A stretch of 64,000 bases of DNA from Candidatus Bathyarchaeia archaeon (GCA_038873195.1 JAVZEV010000001.1:462490-526489), one strand, 5' to 3'. Shown: positions 35,737 to 44,422, counted from the first letter of the stretch. Program-made: numbers and translations. The notes: generated by a model from the sequence alone, not told the origin.

Positions 35737-35868
35737 ATGCCCAAAAGCAAGAAAGAGAAAGTTGCAGGTCTGGAAAAGCACAAGCAATTGCAAAGAGCTA
35801 AGGAAATGAAAAGGAAACAGAGAAAACAGGTTGCGCTACCTACAAAACATACTAAAAGTAAAAAATAG
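35737..35868 (+). CDS. Small basic 43-residue protein
   Basis: ATG 35737 to TAG 35866-35868 encodes MPKSKKEKVAGLEKHKQL and continues lysine/arginine-rich (RAKEMKRKQRKQ) to TKSKK. GGTGG lies 6 nt before the ATG and a TATA-like TTTTTAAAGG lies about 50 nt upstream, so expression signals are present. The composition suggests RNA or ribosome binding. No named family recognised. Confidence 0.55.
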   Translation: MPKSKKEKVAGLEKHKQLQRAKEMKRKQRKQVALPTKHTKSKK

Positions 35869-36158
35869 TCAATTACGCAACACGCAAAGACCGCAATAGG
35901 CTATCTCTCATCAATCTCGCAGTTCTTTCGAACTTTTTGCAAAATAATAGTTTCAAAAGCACGCAAATTTGCATTTTTGGATCCTTAGAATGATGTTTTC
36001 GCCAATTCGCTTGAGCTAGACTAATATACTTGGCGGTATAATCATTTATGGCAGTTGGGATTCTCTAGAGAAAGAGTTCGATCATATATCGTTTCACTTT
36101 TCTCTGATTGTTCTGACCAATGCATGTAATTGGGTTTCCATGATTTGGAGGTGGAAAA

Positions 36159-36464
36159 TTGGGTAAAAGAAAAGTCATCAACGAAGAAGAACTTGAAAAT
36201 ATGTTGTTGCCTAGTGCAAATGACGTGCTGGGCATAGCTATTAAAATGCTTGGTTTTGACAGAATCTTGGTGAAGTGCCAAGATGGTAAAGAACGATTAT
36301 GCAGAGTTCGGGGCAAATTGAAAAGGCGAGTGTGGATTAGAGAGGGAGACATAGTTTTAGTTTCTCCTTGGGATTTCCAGTCAGACAAAAGAGGCGACAT
36401 ATTCTGGCGGTATAGGAAAAACCAGACTGACATGTTGAGGCAAAAGGGCTACCTTACAATGTAA
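36159..36464 (+). CDS. eif1a: Translation initiation factor aIF-1A
   Basis: A 101-residue S1/OB-fold protein. Typical features: ANDVLGIAIKMLGFDRILVKC, DGKERLCRVRGKLKRRVWI and REGDIVLVSPWDFQSDKRGDI. It binds the 30S A-site and promotes initiation complex assembly. TTG 36159 follows GGAGGTGG. The C-terminus (YLTM) is short, as in other archaeal forms. Confidence 0.93.
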   Translation: MGKRKVINEEELENMLLPSANDVLGIAIKMLGFDRILVKCQDGKERLCRVRGKLKRRVWIREGDIVLVSPWDFQSDKRGDIFWRYRKNQTDMLRQKGYLTM

Positions 36465-36604
36465 AGCGATATATGTGCAATGCGAACGTGACTTCGATGA
36501 AAGAGAAAACATGGGCAAGATGTTATGGCACACACACTAAATGACATGCGTGCATAAAAGTAAATTTAAATATTTTATGTGCTTTCTTGAAAGAAGGATT
36601 TATT

Positions 36605-37012
36605 ATGAAAAAGTTGACCATGGCTGATGTGAAAGTTAGTAGGGTTATGACTAAAAATCTGATTACCGCCTTGCTTGGTAGCATGGTAGAGGAAGCTGTG
36701 AAGAAGATGGTTGACTTTGATGTTGAATGCCTTCCTATCGTTGATTCGGAGGGGAACTTGCATGGTTTGCTTACCTTTAGAGATATCGTGACGAAGGTTG
36801 TTTATTCACAAGCTGATGTCAGAAAACTCAAAGTCGAAGACATAATGACTAGGGATTTGGTGACTTGCAATCTTGACTACACAGTTCTTGACGTTGTAAA
36901 AATAATGAAGAATAAACATCTTAGGCGTATTCCGGTCGTAAACGCCAAAAATAAACTCGTGGGATTGATCACTGATTTTGATTTGGCATTGTTTGGATGG
37001 GATTTCAAATAA
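36605..37012 (+). CDS. Two-CBS-domain protein
   Basis: 135 residues made of two CBS repeats: VMTKNLITALLGSMVEEAVKK with CLPIVDSEGNLHGLLTFRDI, and IMTRDLVTCNLDYTVLDVVKI with RIPVVNAKNKLVGLITDFDL. Such proteins sense adenine nucleotides or SAM and regulate partners. ATG 36605 has AAGGA upstream and an A/T-rich TATA region (TTTAAATATTTTA) 40 nt before. The target is unknown. Confidence 0.9.
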   Translation: MKKLTMADVKVSRVMTKNLITALLGSMVEEAVKKMVDFDVECLPIVDSEGNLHGLLTFRDIVTKVVYSQADVRKLKVEDIMTRDLVTCNLDYTVLDVVKIMKNKHLRRIPVVNAKNKLVGLITDFDLALFGWDFK

Positions 37013-37540
37013 GTTTTCGCATGGTCTTGCTGAAGCCTATGTAGTCTCTTTTATTGAAGTGCGTGTTGCCTTTTGCTTTTTTACTAATTCATCTTATTAC
37101 ACGCTTGTCAGATAGCGTTACCTTCTTTTCTGTTTCTTTCCTCCACGAGTTCTTCTCGTCTGGTAACCTCTTGCTTTATCACGGCGAGCGCTCTCTTTGG
37201 CTTTTCTACGGGAATCTTGTTCACTACTCATGTTCCTTCATCTCTCTCAAATATCAGCCGCATCCTTTCCAAAAAACCTTCTGTTAAAAATACAAGGCTT
37301 CCTTTTTCCTGCTCACATCAACCCACGTTAATGATTCGGCGTAAGCGCCGAGAGTTAGGTCTAAAAACACGTTTAAATTTCACGTGTAGTGACCGCTACA
37401 AAATATGCAGAAGGTGGCAACAGCCTTTTAATCTAATTCAAGAAACGCAGGTAGTAAGCGGTTAATTCATGAGATAAACCCTATAGAAGGAAGAACTAAA
37501 AACTGAATTACACGCATTGTGTTTTGAGACTCTATGATTC
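37013..37540. other. 530-base gap with short ORFs and an inverted repeat
   Basis: No conventional gene. The stretch holds a basic 37-residue minus-strand ORF (37118-37231, listed separately), a possible 44-codon plus-strand ORF from ATG 37331 (MIRRKRRELGLKTRLNF to TAA 37465) without a Shine-Dalgarno, a GGCG/CGCC hairpin at 37338-37350, and ACACGT...ACGTGT (37367-37387). Confidence 0.4.
37118..37231 (-). CDS. Small basic 37-residue protein (candidate)
   Basis: ATG 37231 to TAA 37118-37120 encodes MSSEQDSRRKAKESARR and continues DKARGYQTRRTRGGKKQKRR. AAGGA lies 3-7 nt before the ATG, and TATTTTTAAC about 50 nt upstream can serve as TATA box. More than a third of residues are Lys or Arg, as in the 43-residue ORF at 35737. 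RNA binding is plausible. Homologues would be needed to confirm it. Confidence 0.4.
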   Translation of the reverse strand: MSSEQDSRRKAKESARRDKARGYQTRRTRGGKKQKRR

Positions 37541-38005
37541 TTAGTTTGCTTTTCGAAATCTATTTCGCATTTTACTAACAGTTCTTGAGGAGGCAATAAC
37601 AACTATGGATGATGCAGAAGCAACAGCCCCTGTTAAGATCAATAAGAATGGAATAGCAGGAGGATATTTGGTTTCAAATCCGAATCCTGCTGCGTAATAA
37701 GTACCGTTATACTCAAAATAGCTTGTTTCTTTAGCTCTTATCAAGTCATCAATTTGGGTGTCTTCTGGAGACCCGATATTCACATAATCTTGGCTTGACA
37801 TTGCCTCAAGAAGGTAGGCATCAGGATTCTCCAAGACAAAATAATAGTTAGGCTTCTCACTGAGTTTAGAGGCATAAATGATGTATGATGAATGGTATGT
37901 AGATTGCATTTCGATTATGCAATATGCAGACACGGCTAGTGTTAGCGCAAAAAAGATTAACGCAAGTTTTGTTTCGGAGAACCTTCTTGGCACAGTGTCA
38001 CCCAA
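37541..38005 (-). CDS. Membrane protein with extracytoplasmic domain
   Basis: 154 residues: an N-terminal helix (LALIFFALTLAVSAYCIIE), an outside domain of about 75 residues rich in Tyr/Asn (YYFVLENPDAYLLEAMSSQD, YFEYNGTYYAAGFGF), and a second helix (FLLILTGAVASASSIVVIA) followed by a basic cytoplasmic tail. The start is TTG 38005. No family recognised; the topology suggests a sensor or anchor. Confidence 0.65.
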   Translation of the reverse strand: MGDTVPRRFSETKLALIFFALTLAVSAYCIIEMQSTYHSSYIIYASKLSEKPNYYFVLENPDAYLLEAMSSQDYVNIGSPEDTQIDDLIRAKETSYFEYNGTYYAAGFGFETKYPPAIPFLLILTGAVASASSIVVIASSRTVSKMRNRFRKAN

Positions 38006-38111
38006 GGATTAAACATTGTTTTTCTTCAAGTTATAGACATATGTGTGTCTTACAGCCAAGTGTACAATATGTACTGTACGCAAAAAAAGGACAGAAAACT
38101 AGCAAGAAAAG

Positions 38112-38215
38112 CGCCGGGAGTGGGATTTGAACCCACGCGGCCCTTTCGGGCCACAGGCTGAATGGCGCTTTTCGCGTCTCCAGGCCTGCTCCCTACCTGA
38201 CTAGGAGACCCCGGC
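38112..38215 (-). tRNA. tRNA-Ser (GGA) with 18-nt intron
   Basis: Acceptor GCCGGGG (38209-38215) pairs with TCCCGGC (38113-38119). The T-arm is GTGGG/TTCAAAT/CCCAC and the long variable arm GGCCC/GAAA/GGGCC marks a type II tRNA. The anticodon stem CAGGC/GCCTG closes the loop CTGGAG-A once an 18-nt intron (38160-38177) is removed after position 37, giving anticodon GGA. The junction folds as a relaxed bulge-helix-bulge: bulges AGA and TCA flank TGG/CCA, with CGC/GCG closing the intron loop. Discriminator G at 38112. Confidence 0.92.
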
Positions 38216-38287
38216 ACGCTTGCTTAGACTTTACTATTTGCATGATTTAATGTTTATTTATTTGCCAATTAATACTTTGATTAACTG

Positions 38288-38518
38288 GTGACTTATTTGA
38301 AAATAAACAAGAAGTACTCTACGGTTCTGTTTGGAGTTTTCATGTCTTTAGGCATGTCTTGCATGCAGTCATTGGTTCTCAGCATGATAAATTTGAGGGG
38401 ATTCTACGTGGATAAGTGGCTTGTAGCGTTTGCAATAGGCTTCATTGTAAGTCTTCCAACATCACTAGCCATAATTCCAATCGTTAGAAGAATCGTTGAC
38501 AAGTTGACAAAAGAATAA
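38288..38518 (+). CDS. DUF2798-like two-helix membrane protein
   Basis: 76 residues: FGVFMSLGMSCMQSLVLSMINL and WLVAFAIGFIVSLPTSLAIIPIVRRIVD match the DUF2798 pattern (MSxxMS...PTxxxxxPxVRR). Its role is unknown. The start is GTG 38288 and its stop faces the methyltransferase stop 8 nt away. Confidence 0.8.
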   Translation: MTYLKINKKYSTVLFGVFMSLGMSCMQSLVLSMINLRGFYVDKWLVAFAIGFIVSLPTSLAIIPIVRRIVDKLTKE

Positions 38519-38525
38519 TTAGGCA

Positions 38526-39143
38526 TTAGCGCTTTTCCGCCATCAACACTCGATAGCCACTTTCCCGCGCCAAAATTGTGAAATTTCCAAAAGCTTCTTC
38601 AAAAAAAGATTGCAGTCTTTTTCCTCCAATTTTAGATCTCACAACCATTTGAAAAAGAGCTTTGCTAGTCATGTGCGCTGGCGCTTCAGTAATTATTGCT
38701 TTAACCGTGCTCATTCCAGCACTCACAGGAGGATTAGAAAGAATACAGTCAAAAGTCAAATCTCCAACAGGCTCGTATAAATTTCCACACCTAACTTCAG
38801 CATTGCCAACACGGTTAATTTCAATGTTCTGCTTCGCAAGCCAAACCGCACGTTCATTCACGTCAACCATCACAACACGCAAACTCGGATTAAAAGTGGC
38901 AGCAGCAACTCCAACAGCGCCATATCCGCATCCAACATCTAAAACACTACCCTTCTCAGGAAGAAGCATAGACTCAACCAAAAGCTTAGTACCCAAATCC
39001 ACACGCTTCTTGGAAAACACGCCCGAAGCCGTCAAAAATTCAAATGAAACACCACGAAGACAAACGTGGATTTTTCCAAGCTTCAGCTTAGACCTTGGTT
39101 GAGCAGCAAAATAGTGGTTTAAGCCATCATGTTTCTGTGGCAT
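38526..39143 (-). CDS. RsmC-like class I methyltransferase
   Basis: A 205-residue methyltransferase of the MTS/RsmC type: GVFSKKRVDLGTKLLVES, SAM motif VLDVGCGYGAVGVAAA, and the catalytic DCILSNPPVSAGMS (NPP[FY]-like, for base N-methylation), ending in YRVLMAEKR. It probably methylates guanine in rRNA or tRNA. ATG 39143 (MPQKHDGLNHYF) lies 1 nt past the cbf5 stop codon, so the two are coupled; upstream in-frame starts would lie inside cbf5. Confidence 0.87.
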   Translation of the reverse strand: MPQKHDGLNHYFAAQPRSKLKLGKIHVCLRGVSFEFLTASGVFSKKRVDLGTKLLVESMLLPEKGSVLDVGCGYGAVGVAAATFNPSLRVVMVDVNERAVWLAKQNIEINRVGNAEVRCGNLYEPVGDLTFDCILSNPPVSAGMSTVKAIITEAPAHMTSKALFQMVVRSKIGGKRLQSFFEEAFGNFTILARESGYRVLMAEKR

Positions 39144-39144
39144 T

Positions 39145-40178
39145 TTAAATTTCGCCACTTTTCCAACATTTCGGATAAGTGCCTCTAGGCATAAGAACCC
39201 TCTTTGTTTCCGCAACAATACCATGTTCCATATGCAAAATTTCTTCTGTAGAAGCAGTAGCCTTAGCCAAAGCCACAGCCTCACCTTTCAACGACAACAC
39301 AGCCACCATTGAACCATCCTTTATTCCAGTTTCAAGAGACAAAACGCCCGGCGCCGTAAGGTTTGCTCCATGACAAACAGCATCAACAGCAGAATCTCTA
39401 ATGTAAATCTTCGGAACCAAAGCCAACGCGGTTTCCATCGGTCTTATAAATTTCTTAAGAATTTGGTCATCTTTCTGTTGCTGCCATTCCATAAACCAGT
39501 AAGCCACATCATGCAAAGTAACAATTTCTCCACCATCCTCAACAAACGGTCCCGCCCTTGTCCTACGCAATTCCTGCATGTGCGCACCACAACCTAAAAC
39601 TTCTCCAACATCATAGCAGAGTTTGCGTATGTATGTGCCACCCTCGCATCCAACTTTGAAAAGCACATTTCGCCCATCCTTCTCCAGAAAGTCAATGTAA
39701 TAGATTTTTCTTGTTCGCAGTTGACGTTTAACAGAAGCTCTCAAGGGTGGTCGCTGATAAATTGTATCTTCAAACTTCGCCAGCACCTCCCTAACAACCT
39801 CTTCATTTACGTCTCCATGAAGTTTCATAACACAAATGTACTCTTTCCCGCTGTGAAGCAGAGCTTGAACTGTCTTTCTAGACTCCTCTAAGGTTACTGG
39901 CAACACACCGGTCACGTTGGGATTTCTCTGGCTTAACGCTTTTAAACCTCTAGAGTCCCGCCGTGACCAACATGCTCCACATGAAGTATGCGTTTAACCC
40001 AAGCAGCTACTTCGTGGCTTGTGGGACCTGCTGGCTTGTCAAGGTTTATGACACCAAAGCGGATGTATTCCTCAGCAGGTCTTTCTTCTGGTATGTGTCC
40101 ATAGCGCGGGTTTGTTTTGTCTTCAGCTTTCACTATTAGTTTGTGTTCAATTTCCCATGGAGCAACTGTTCTAGGCAT
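39145..40178 (-). CDS. cbf5: Cbf5 (dyskerin/TruB-type) pseudouridine synthase, split by an mRNA intron
   Basis: The coding sequence is complement(join(39145..39923,39950..40178)): 335 residues, the usual archaeal Cbf5 length. Exon 1 encodes the N-terminus through INLDKPAGPTSHEV and HVGHGGTL; exon 2 continues DPNVTGVLPV, placing the catalytic aspartate codon across the junction. Later features are CVMKLHGD, GTYIRKL and a C-terminal PUA domain (GVLSLETGIKDGSMVAVLSLKGEAVA). Cbf5 is the catalytic subunit of H/ACA guide RNPs and also acts on tRNA position 55. It lies downstream of rpl14e, the common archaeal order. Unspliced, exon 1 hits TAA within the intron. Confidence 0.95.
39924..39949 (-). 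other. 26-nt bulge-helix-bulge intron in cbf5
   Basis: On the minus strand the exon GGGA pairs with exon TCCC, then CTCT pairs with AGAG as a 4-bp central helix flanked by 3-nt bulges AGA and AAA. The intron interior folds as GGTTTAA/TTAAGCC with an AAGCG loop. Cutting after the second nucleotide of each bulge removes 26 nt and joins CTAG to ATCCC, restoring Leu-Asp-Pro. Introns in cbf5 are established in Crenarchaeota. Confidence 0.95.
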
Positions 40179-40235
40179 AGCAGATGTTTCACTCCTACAG
40201 TGTACAAAAAAGAATTAGAAGTATAAGAGTTTAAA

Positions 40236-40520
40236 CTAAGCCAGTGCTGGCTTAACTATTTTAGCCATTTCTTCGAGTTTACCAGCAGCCTTTAACGCTT
40301 CTGTTACTTCTTCGTCCGACGCGCCTCGTTTAATGTCTATCTTATCCATTAGTGGCTCAATGTGGTTAACATTTGTTCTACGTCTCCTCACGCCTGAAAC
40401 AGTTTTTGGACCAGTTACTAAAACGAAACTCTTGTCTATTATGTCAACTATTACGCATTTTCTTCCAGCCTCTCGACCAAGCAGTTTCACACAGAGTCTA
40501 CCAACTTCTATTGCTGGCAA
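40236..40520 (-). CDS. rpl14e: 50S ribosomal protein L14e
   Basis: A 94-residue KOW-type protein: [33 protein letters not shown], then [16 protein letters not shown] and a helical tail. It matches archaeal L14e in length and motifs. The rpl14e-cbf5 arrangement (57-nt gap) is widely conserved, and both products serve ribosome biogenesis. Confidence 0.95.
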   Translation of the reverse strand: MPAIEVGRLCVKLLGREAGRKCVIVDIIDKSFVLVTGPKTVSGVRRRRTNVNHIEPLMDKIDIKRGASDEEVTEALKAAGKLEEMAKIVKPALA

Positions 40521-40599
40521 ATATAAGCCTCCTTTTAGGGGGTATAATGAAACCCTTCAAAGAGGTATTTATTAGTTGCTGAAATAAGGTTTTTCAGAT

Positions 40600-41019
40600 T
40601 TACGGACAGAATGAGCATTGTCCTTTCTTTTTCTGTTCTGCAATCCATGCGTTTAAGCCTATTTCCTTCATCTTCTTTGAATTTTCAACGGTTCGCTTAT
40701 GATGAGGAACTCCATCTGAGCTGAATGCAGTAACATGAGCACATGGGAATTCTCTGCACTGGAAACAGTATTGAAAGCCTTTCTTCTTTGCGCAGAGCAT
40801 CATCTTGCAGTCATCGCTCCAATGTGCCTCAAGTGGACCTCTGCATCCTTCACATCTTATCTGTTCAGGTTTCAAAATTTTGTTGCGCTCTCTTCTAAAC
40901 CATTCAAGTATCTCATTTCGCAGTTTTTCGTCGCCACGACCAGCACGGCGTATATCACATTTTGCACAGTTCAAACCGCAAACCGAGATAGCCCAGTTAG
41001 CTGAATCTTCATCTTTCAT
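40600..41019 (-). CDS. DUF3795 cysteine-rich protein
   Basis: 139 residues with CGLNCAKCDIRRA at the start, CEGCRGP, DDCKMMLCAKKKGFQYCFQCREFPCAHV and a final CSFCP: at least 12 cysteines in zinc- or cluster-binding pairs. The pattern is that of DUF3795, a prokaryotic family of unknown function. It lies 20 nt after the M20 peptidase gene and may be co-transcribed with it. Confidence 0.87.
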   Translation of the reverse strand: MKDEDSANWAISVCGLNCAKCDIRRAGRGDEKLRNEILEWFRRERNKILKPEQIRCEGCRGPLEAHWSDDCKMMLCAKKKGFQYCFQCREFPCAHVTAFSSDGVPHHKRTVENSKKMKEIGLNAWIAEQKKKGQCSFCP

Positions 41020-41039
41020 TACTTTGCCTCCTTCAAATA

Positions 41040-42398
41040 TTAGGTCATAAATCGTTCTACAACATTATACAGCGCGCTTGTTCCAAACACAAGGTTTTCT
41101 ATGGAAATTCGCTCATCTATGCCATGTGTCATTTTTGAGATTTCACTGTAAGGCAAATCAGCACGCATCGGATGAAAACCGTAGCATACACTGCCCATCT
41201 TCCTAAAGAAACGAGAGTCTGTTCCACCAGTAAGCAAGGTTGGCGCTACGGAACAGTTTGGCTCAAATTCCTTCAAAACATCAACAATTAATTTATAAAG
41301 CGGCGTGTTTGTCGGCGATTCAGAAGGGTCATTGGCTTGTATCACCTCGAAAACTAATTTTTCTGGTTCAATATACTTCAGTAAACCTTTTATCTCCTCA
41401 AAGGCGTTCGTTGGAGTTTGTCCAGGCAAAATTCTACAGTCAAAAACGGTTTCGCATTCTGAGGGAATTATGTTTTCTTTCACCCCTCCATGAATTATTG
41501 TAGGTGTGATTGTCATTCGGATTTTTGCTCGAATCTCTTCAGCCATCGCCTTGTCTTTCTGAGCTAACACATCCAAAATTTGGTCGCCGGAGTCTGGATT
41601 TTGAAGCAAACGCGTTAAAGCTTGATTTGCATTCTTGTTTTCTCTTGCCATCTCGCTTAAGAACTGCTTTACAGTGTTTACAAGCATAATTTTTGAGCGG
41701 TAATTTCCAAGTTTATCAATAACTCTATTCATACGCAGTATCGCGTTGTCCGCCGCACCGGGCACAGAACCATGTCCTGGTCTACCTTTAGCCTTAACTT
41801 TAAACCAGAGAATTCCCTTTTCCGCAGTTTGAATTGTGTAGATATTTTTGCCGTTCACTGGAATTGCTAAACCTCCGCCCTCGTTTATCACGTAGTCAGC
41901 ATGAACCTTTTCTGGATGATTGCGGACTAGCCAGCCTGCGCCTGCTTCTCCGCCTTTTTCCTCGTCCGCCGTCGCAGCAAGTATCACGTCACCTTTCAAT
42001 TTCACCTTGTTTCTCTTCAAAAGCTTCAGAACTATAACTTCAATGGCTGTTAGGGACTTCATGTCTAAAGCGCCTCGTCCCCAAACAAACCCGTCTTTAA
42101 CCAAGCCGCCAAAAGGTTCCTCAGTCCACTCTTTTGGGTTCGCGGCAACAACATCCAAATGCGAAAGCAGAAGCAAACTTGGTTTTTCGCCGTTTCCTCT
42201 AAGACGTGTGATTACGCTGCCTCTTCTAGGCGCAGACTCAAAAAGCTCGCATTTGAAGCCTTCTTTCGTCAACTTTTCAGCCAAGTATTTTGCTGCTTCA
42301 GTTTCGTTTCCAGGCGGGTTGGTCGTGTTTATGCGAATCAAATCGCTGAGAAGTGTTGTGACTTCCTCTTCGACTTCTCGCAACAATTGAGCATGCAT
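41040..42398 (-). CDS. M20 family metallopeptidase (ArgE/DapE/ACY1-like)
   Basis: A 452-residue amidohydrolase. Metal ligands are visible in LLLSHLDVV (His, Asp), WGRGALDMKS (Asp), ATADEEKGGEAG (catalytic Glu pair) and a late FHPMRAD. The lid domain carries KGRPGHGSVP. Length and motifs fit the aminoacylase-1/carboxypeptidase branch rather than DapE. It likely removes an acyl group or residue from small peptides. ATG 42398 is the first start after the divergent gap. Confidence 0.9.
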   Translation of the reverse strand: MHAQLLREVEEEVTTLLSDLIRINTTNPPGNETEAAKYLAEKLTKEGFKCELFESAPRRGSVITRLRGNGEKPSLLLLSHLDVVAANPKEWTEEPFGGLVKDGFVWGRGALDMKSLTAIEVIVLKLLKRNKVKLKGDVILAATADEEKGGEAGAGWLVRNHPEKVHADYVINEGGGLAIPVNGKNIYTIQTAEKGILWFKVKAKGRPGHGSVPGAADNAILRMNRVIDKLGNYRSKIMLVNTVKQFLSEMARENKNANQALTRLLQNPDSGDQILDVLAQKDKAMAEEIRAKIRMTITPTIIHGGVKENIIPSECETVFDCRILPGQTPTNAFEEIKGLLKYIEPEKLVFEVIQANDPSESPTNTPLYKLIVDVLKEFEPNCSVAPTLLTGGTDSRFFRKMGSVCYGFHPMRADLPYSEISKMTHGIDERISIENLVFGTSALYNVVERFMT

Positions 42399-42455
42399 AT
42401 GACGAGCCTCCCTAGTCTCAAGTTATGATATTTGGTTAACTTAACATTTTGTTTT

Positions 42456-42803
42456 TTAGCAAGTCAGGTGAAAGGCTCCAACGACTCTCTTGTTCGCTCC
42501 TAAAAACTTGTTGAACGTTTGACACGCTTCCTTAGTAGGTTGCGCAATTAACTTGATTGCTTGAGCTTTTAAAATATCGTTTACTTCAGGCGAAATTTTC
42601 ATAATTCCATAATAACCAGTGCCAACTACGAGCATTTCTGGTTTTGTTTTTTGTTCGAAGATTTCTTTTAAATCTTCTACATTAAGCATGTGTCCTTCTT
42701 TTCTCCACCAATTGTCGAGGATTTTTTCGGGGAAAATTATGAGGTCTTTTGTGTATTTTTTCCTGTTTATCACTATTGAGCCAAATTCGTAAGACTCTAT
42801 CAC
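42456..42803 (-). CDS. Mth938/DUF498 domain protein
   Basis: 115 residues matching the Mth938-like fold: IESYEFGSIVINRKKYTKDLIIFP, then EMLVVGTGYYGIMKISPEVNDIL and KRVVGAFHLTC. Related human proteins (AAMDC, NDUFAF3) have diverse roles; the archaeal role is unknown. It is downstream of the radical SAM gene on the same strand, separated by 56 nt. Confidence 0.87.
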   Translation of the reverse strand: MIESYEFGSIVINRKKYTKDLIIFPEKILDNWWRKEGHMLNVEDLKEIFEQKTKPEMLVVGTGYYGIMKISPEVNDILKAQAIKLIAQPTKEACQTFNKFLGANKRVVGAFHLTC

Positions 42804-42859
42804 TTAACGCTTCACCCTATAATGGTAAGATTATTTTCTGTTTTAAAGTGTAACGTGTG

Positions 42860-44422
42860 TTAAGCAGTTGCCATTCTCCATATGGCTTTCTTCATTTGTT
42901 CACCATGTTTTGCTCCGTAATAATATCCGGCGATTTTTCCGGCTATTGGGATGACTCCTTGCTTGAGAAAACTGCACAGAAGCGGATTGTGTATTCTGTT
43001 TTCAAGGAATGTGTCTCGCCAGATTCTAATGTTATATTCCCAACAGCGAGTGAGGAACTCCCATCGCGCTTTCGTCAGAGAATCGAGTTCTGCTCCACTT
43101 TTATCCATTAGCAAGCAGTTTTCCAAGGGCACAAAAAATAGCGGCACGTAAAATGCATTGTAACCTTTTAAGTCGTCCAACAACTCAAGTGTTTCAAGTA
43201 CATCTTCTTCTTTTTCATCTGGAAGCCCAATTATTAATGTTGCAAGTGGATACCAATTGTTGTCATTTAATATTCCAAACGATTGAGCGACAATTTCTTT
43301 CCATTGTTCAGGCTCGTATGGAAGCATTTTTCCAGCCATATACTTGCGCATAAGCCTAACGCTTCCGGTTTCCACTCCTGTTTCAGAAGTTACAATCGGC
43401 TTTTTATTATGAGTGTACCAGTAACGTTCTATGAGAATCTCAGCGACTTCCTTAATCATGCCGGGGTCGCAGACAACTGGAGCAAGAGATGTATGCGAAA
43501 GTTGAATGGATTTAACGCCTGGATAAGCTGCTACGCTTTTTACTAGTTTAAGGATGGCTTCCTTGTTGGGTATAAAACGTTTATCTTTTGAGCCGTATAG
43601 GAAAAGGTCTTCAGTGACCAGTGTAATTCTTGAGCAGCCTTCTCTGACGGTTATTTCTACTTCTCTCATTATTCTTTCCAGTGGAACATCACGTTTCTTC
43701 TGCATCGTAGGAGTGCAAAACTGACAGTTACGTCCACAACCTCTAGAAATTTCTACTGAGCCATGAATTGCCGCGTGTCTGATGATGGGTGAGTTTTCAT
43801 TTTCAAGGTTTCTAGTAACACGAACTACTGAGGGAAGAGGCTCTCCGTTCACGGCTTTCTTAAAAATGTCCGCCACAACTTTTTCTCCTTCCCCGATAAC
43901 AACACAGTCTACACCGTAGCTGTCCGCCACCTTTTTGCGTTCAAGTTGCCATGAGCCAAACCCGCCCACAATAATCTTGGGCTTAAATCTCCGAATGCTT
44001 GGATGCTTTACGAGTTCTCTGAACTCGATGGCGTTCATTGGTTCTCCTCCGCCAACAAGTGAAGAGTACGTTTTGCTTACGTAACCCATGCCTGTAGGGT
44101 CCATTGAGGAAATTCCTACCGCTTTTGTGTTAGGTCCGATGAACGCTTCTAAGTCACATGGATGCACTACAGCAACTTCAGACTCGCTGAAGCCATTTTC
44201 TAAAAGAATAGCTTCCACCTTTCGCAAACCATAAGGCGCGTATTTAGCTCTCCCATCAGGGGTTCGCTCTACGGGCGGATAAAGCATCTTTCTCACAAAC
44301 CACAAGGGCAAAGGTCCTTTAGCAAAACCTGCAACGAATGCAATGAATGGATTATTGTAAAAGTCGCTCATTTCAGTAGCTGAAGCTGTGAGCACCACTT
44401 TTACGCCGGAAACTTGCGCCAA
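42860..44422 (-). CDS. B12-binding-domain radical SAM protein
   Basis: 520 residues. The N-terminal part resembles a cobalamin-binding domain (AVGISSMDPTGMGYVSKTYS, PKIIVGGFGSWQLE, VVIGEGEKVV). The radical SAM cluster motif is SRGCGRNCQFC, followed by a TIM-barrel (ITLVTEDLFLYG, SETGVETGSVRLMRKYMAG, LIIGLPDEKEEDVLETLELL). Such enzymes methylate unactivated carbons or perform thioether chemistry on cofactors or lipids. Substrate unknown. Confidence 0.87.
   Translation of the reverse strand: MAQVSGVKVVLTASATEMSDFYNNPFIAFVAGFAKGPLPLWFVRKMLYPPVERTPDGRAKYAPYGLRKVEAILLENGFSESEVAVVHPCDLEAFIGPNTKAVGISSMDPTGMGYVSKTYSSLVGGGEPMNAIEFRELVKHPSIRRFKPKIIVGGFGSWQLERKKVADSYGVDCVVIGEGEKVVADIFKKAVNGEPLPSVVRVTRNLENENSPIIRHAAIHGSVEISRGCGRNCQFCTPTMQKKRDVPLERIMREVEITVREGCSRITLVTEDLFLYGSKDKRFIPNKEAILKLVKSVAAYPGVKSIQLSHTSLAPVVCDPGMIKEVAEILIERYWYTHNKKPIVTSETGVETGSVRLMRKYMAGKMLPYEPEQWKEIVAQSFGILNDNNWYPLATLIIGLPDEKEEDVLETLELLDDLKGYNAFYVPLFFVPLENCLLMDKSGAELDSLTKARWEFLTRCWEYNIRIWRDTFLENRIHNPLLCSFLKQGVIPIAGKIAGYYYGAKHGEQMKKAIWRMATA

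Noticed and set aside
39924-39949. cbf5 as a frameshifted pseudogene
   Set aside because: The gap folds as an exact bulge-helix-bulge and its removal restores the catalytic motif and full length, so an intron explains it better.
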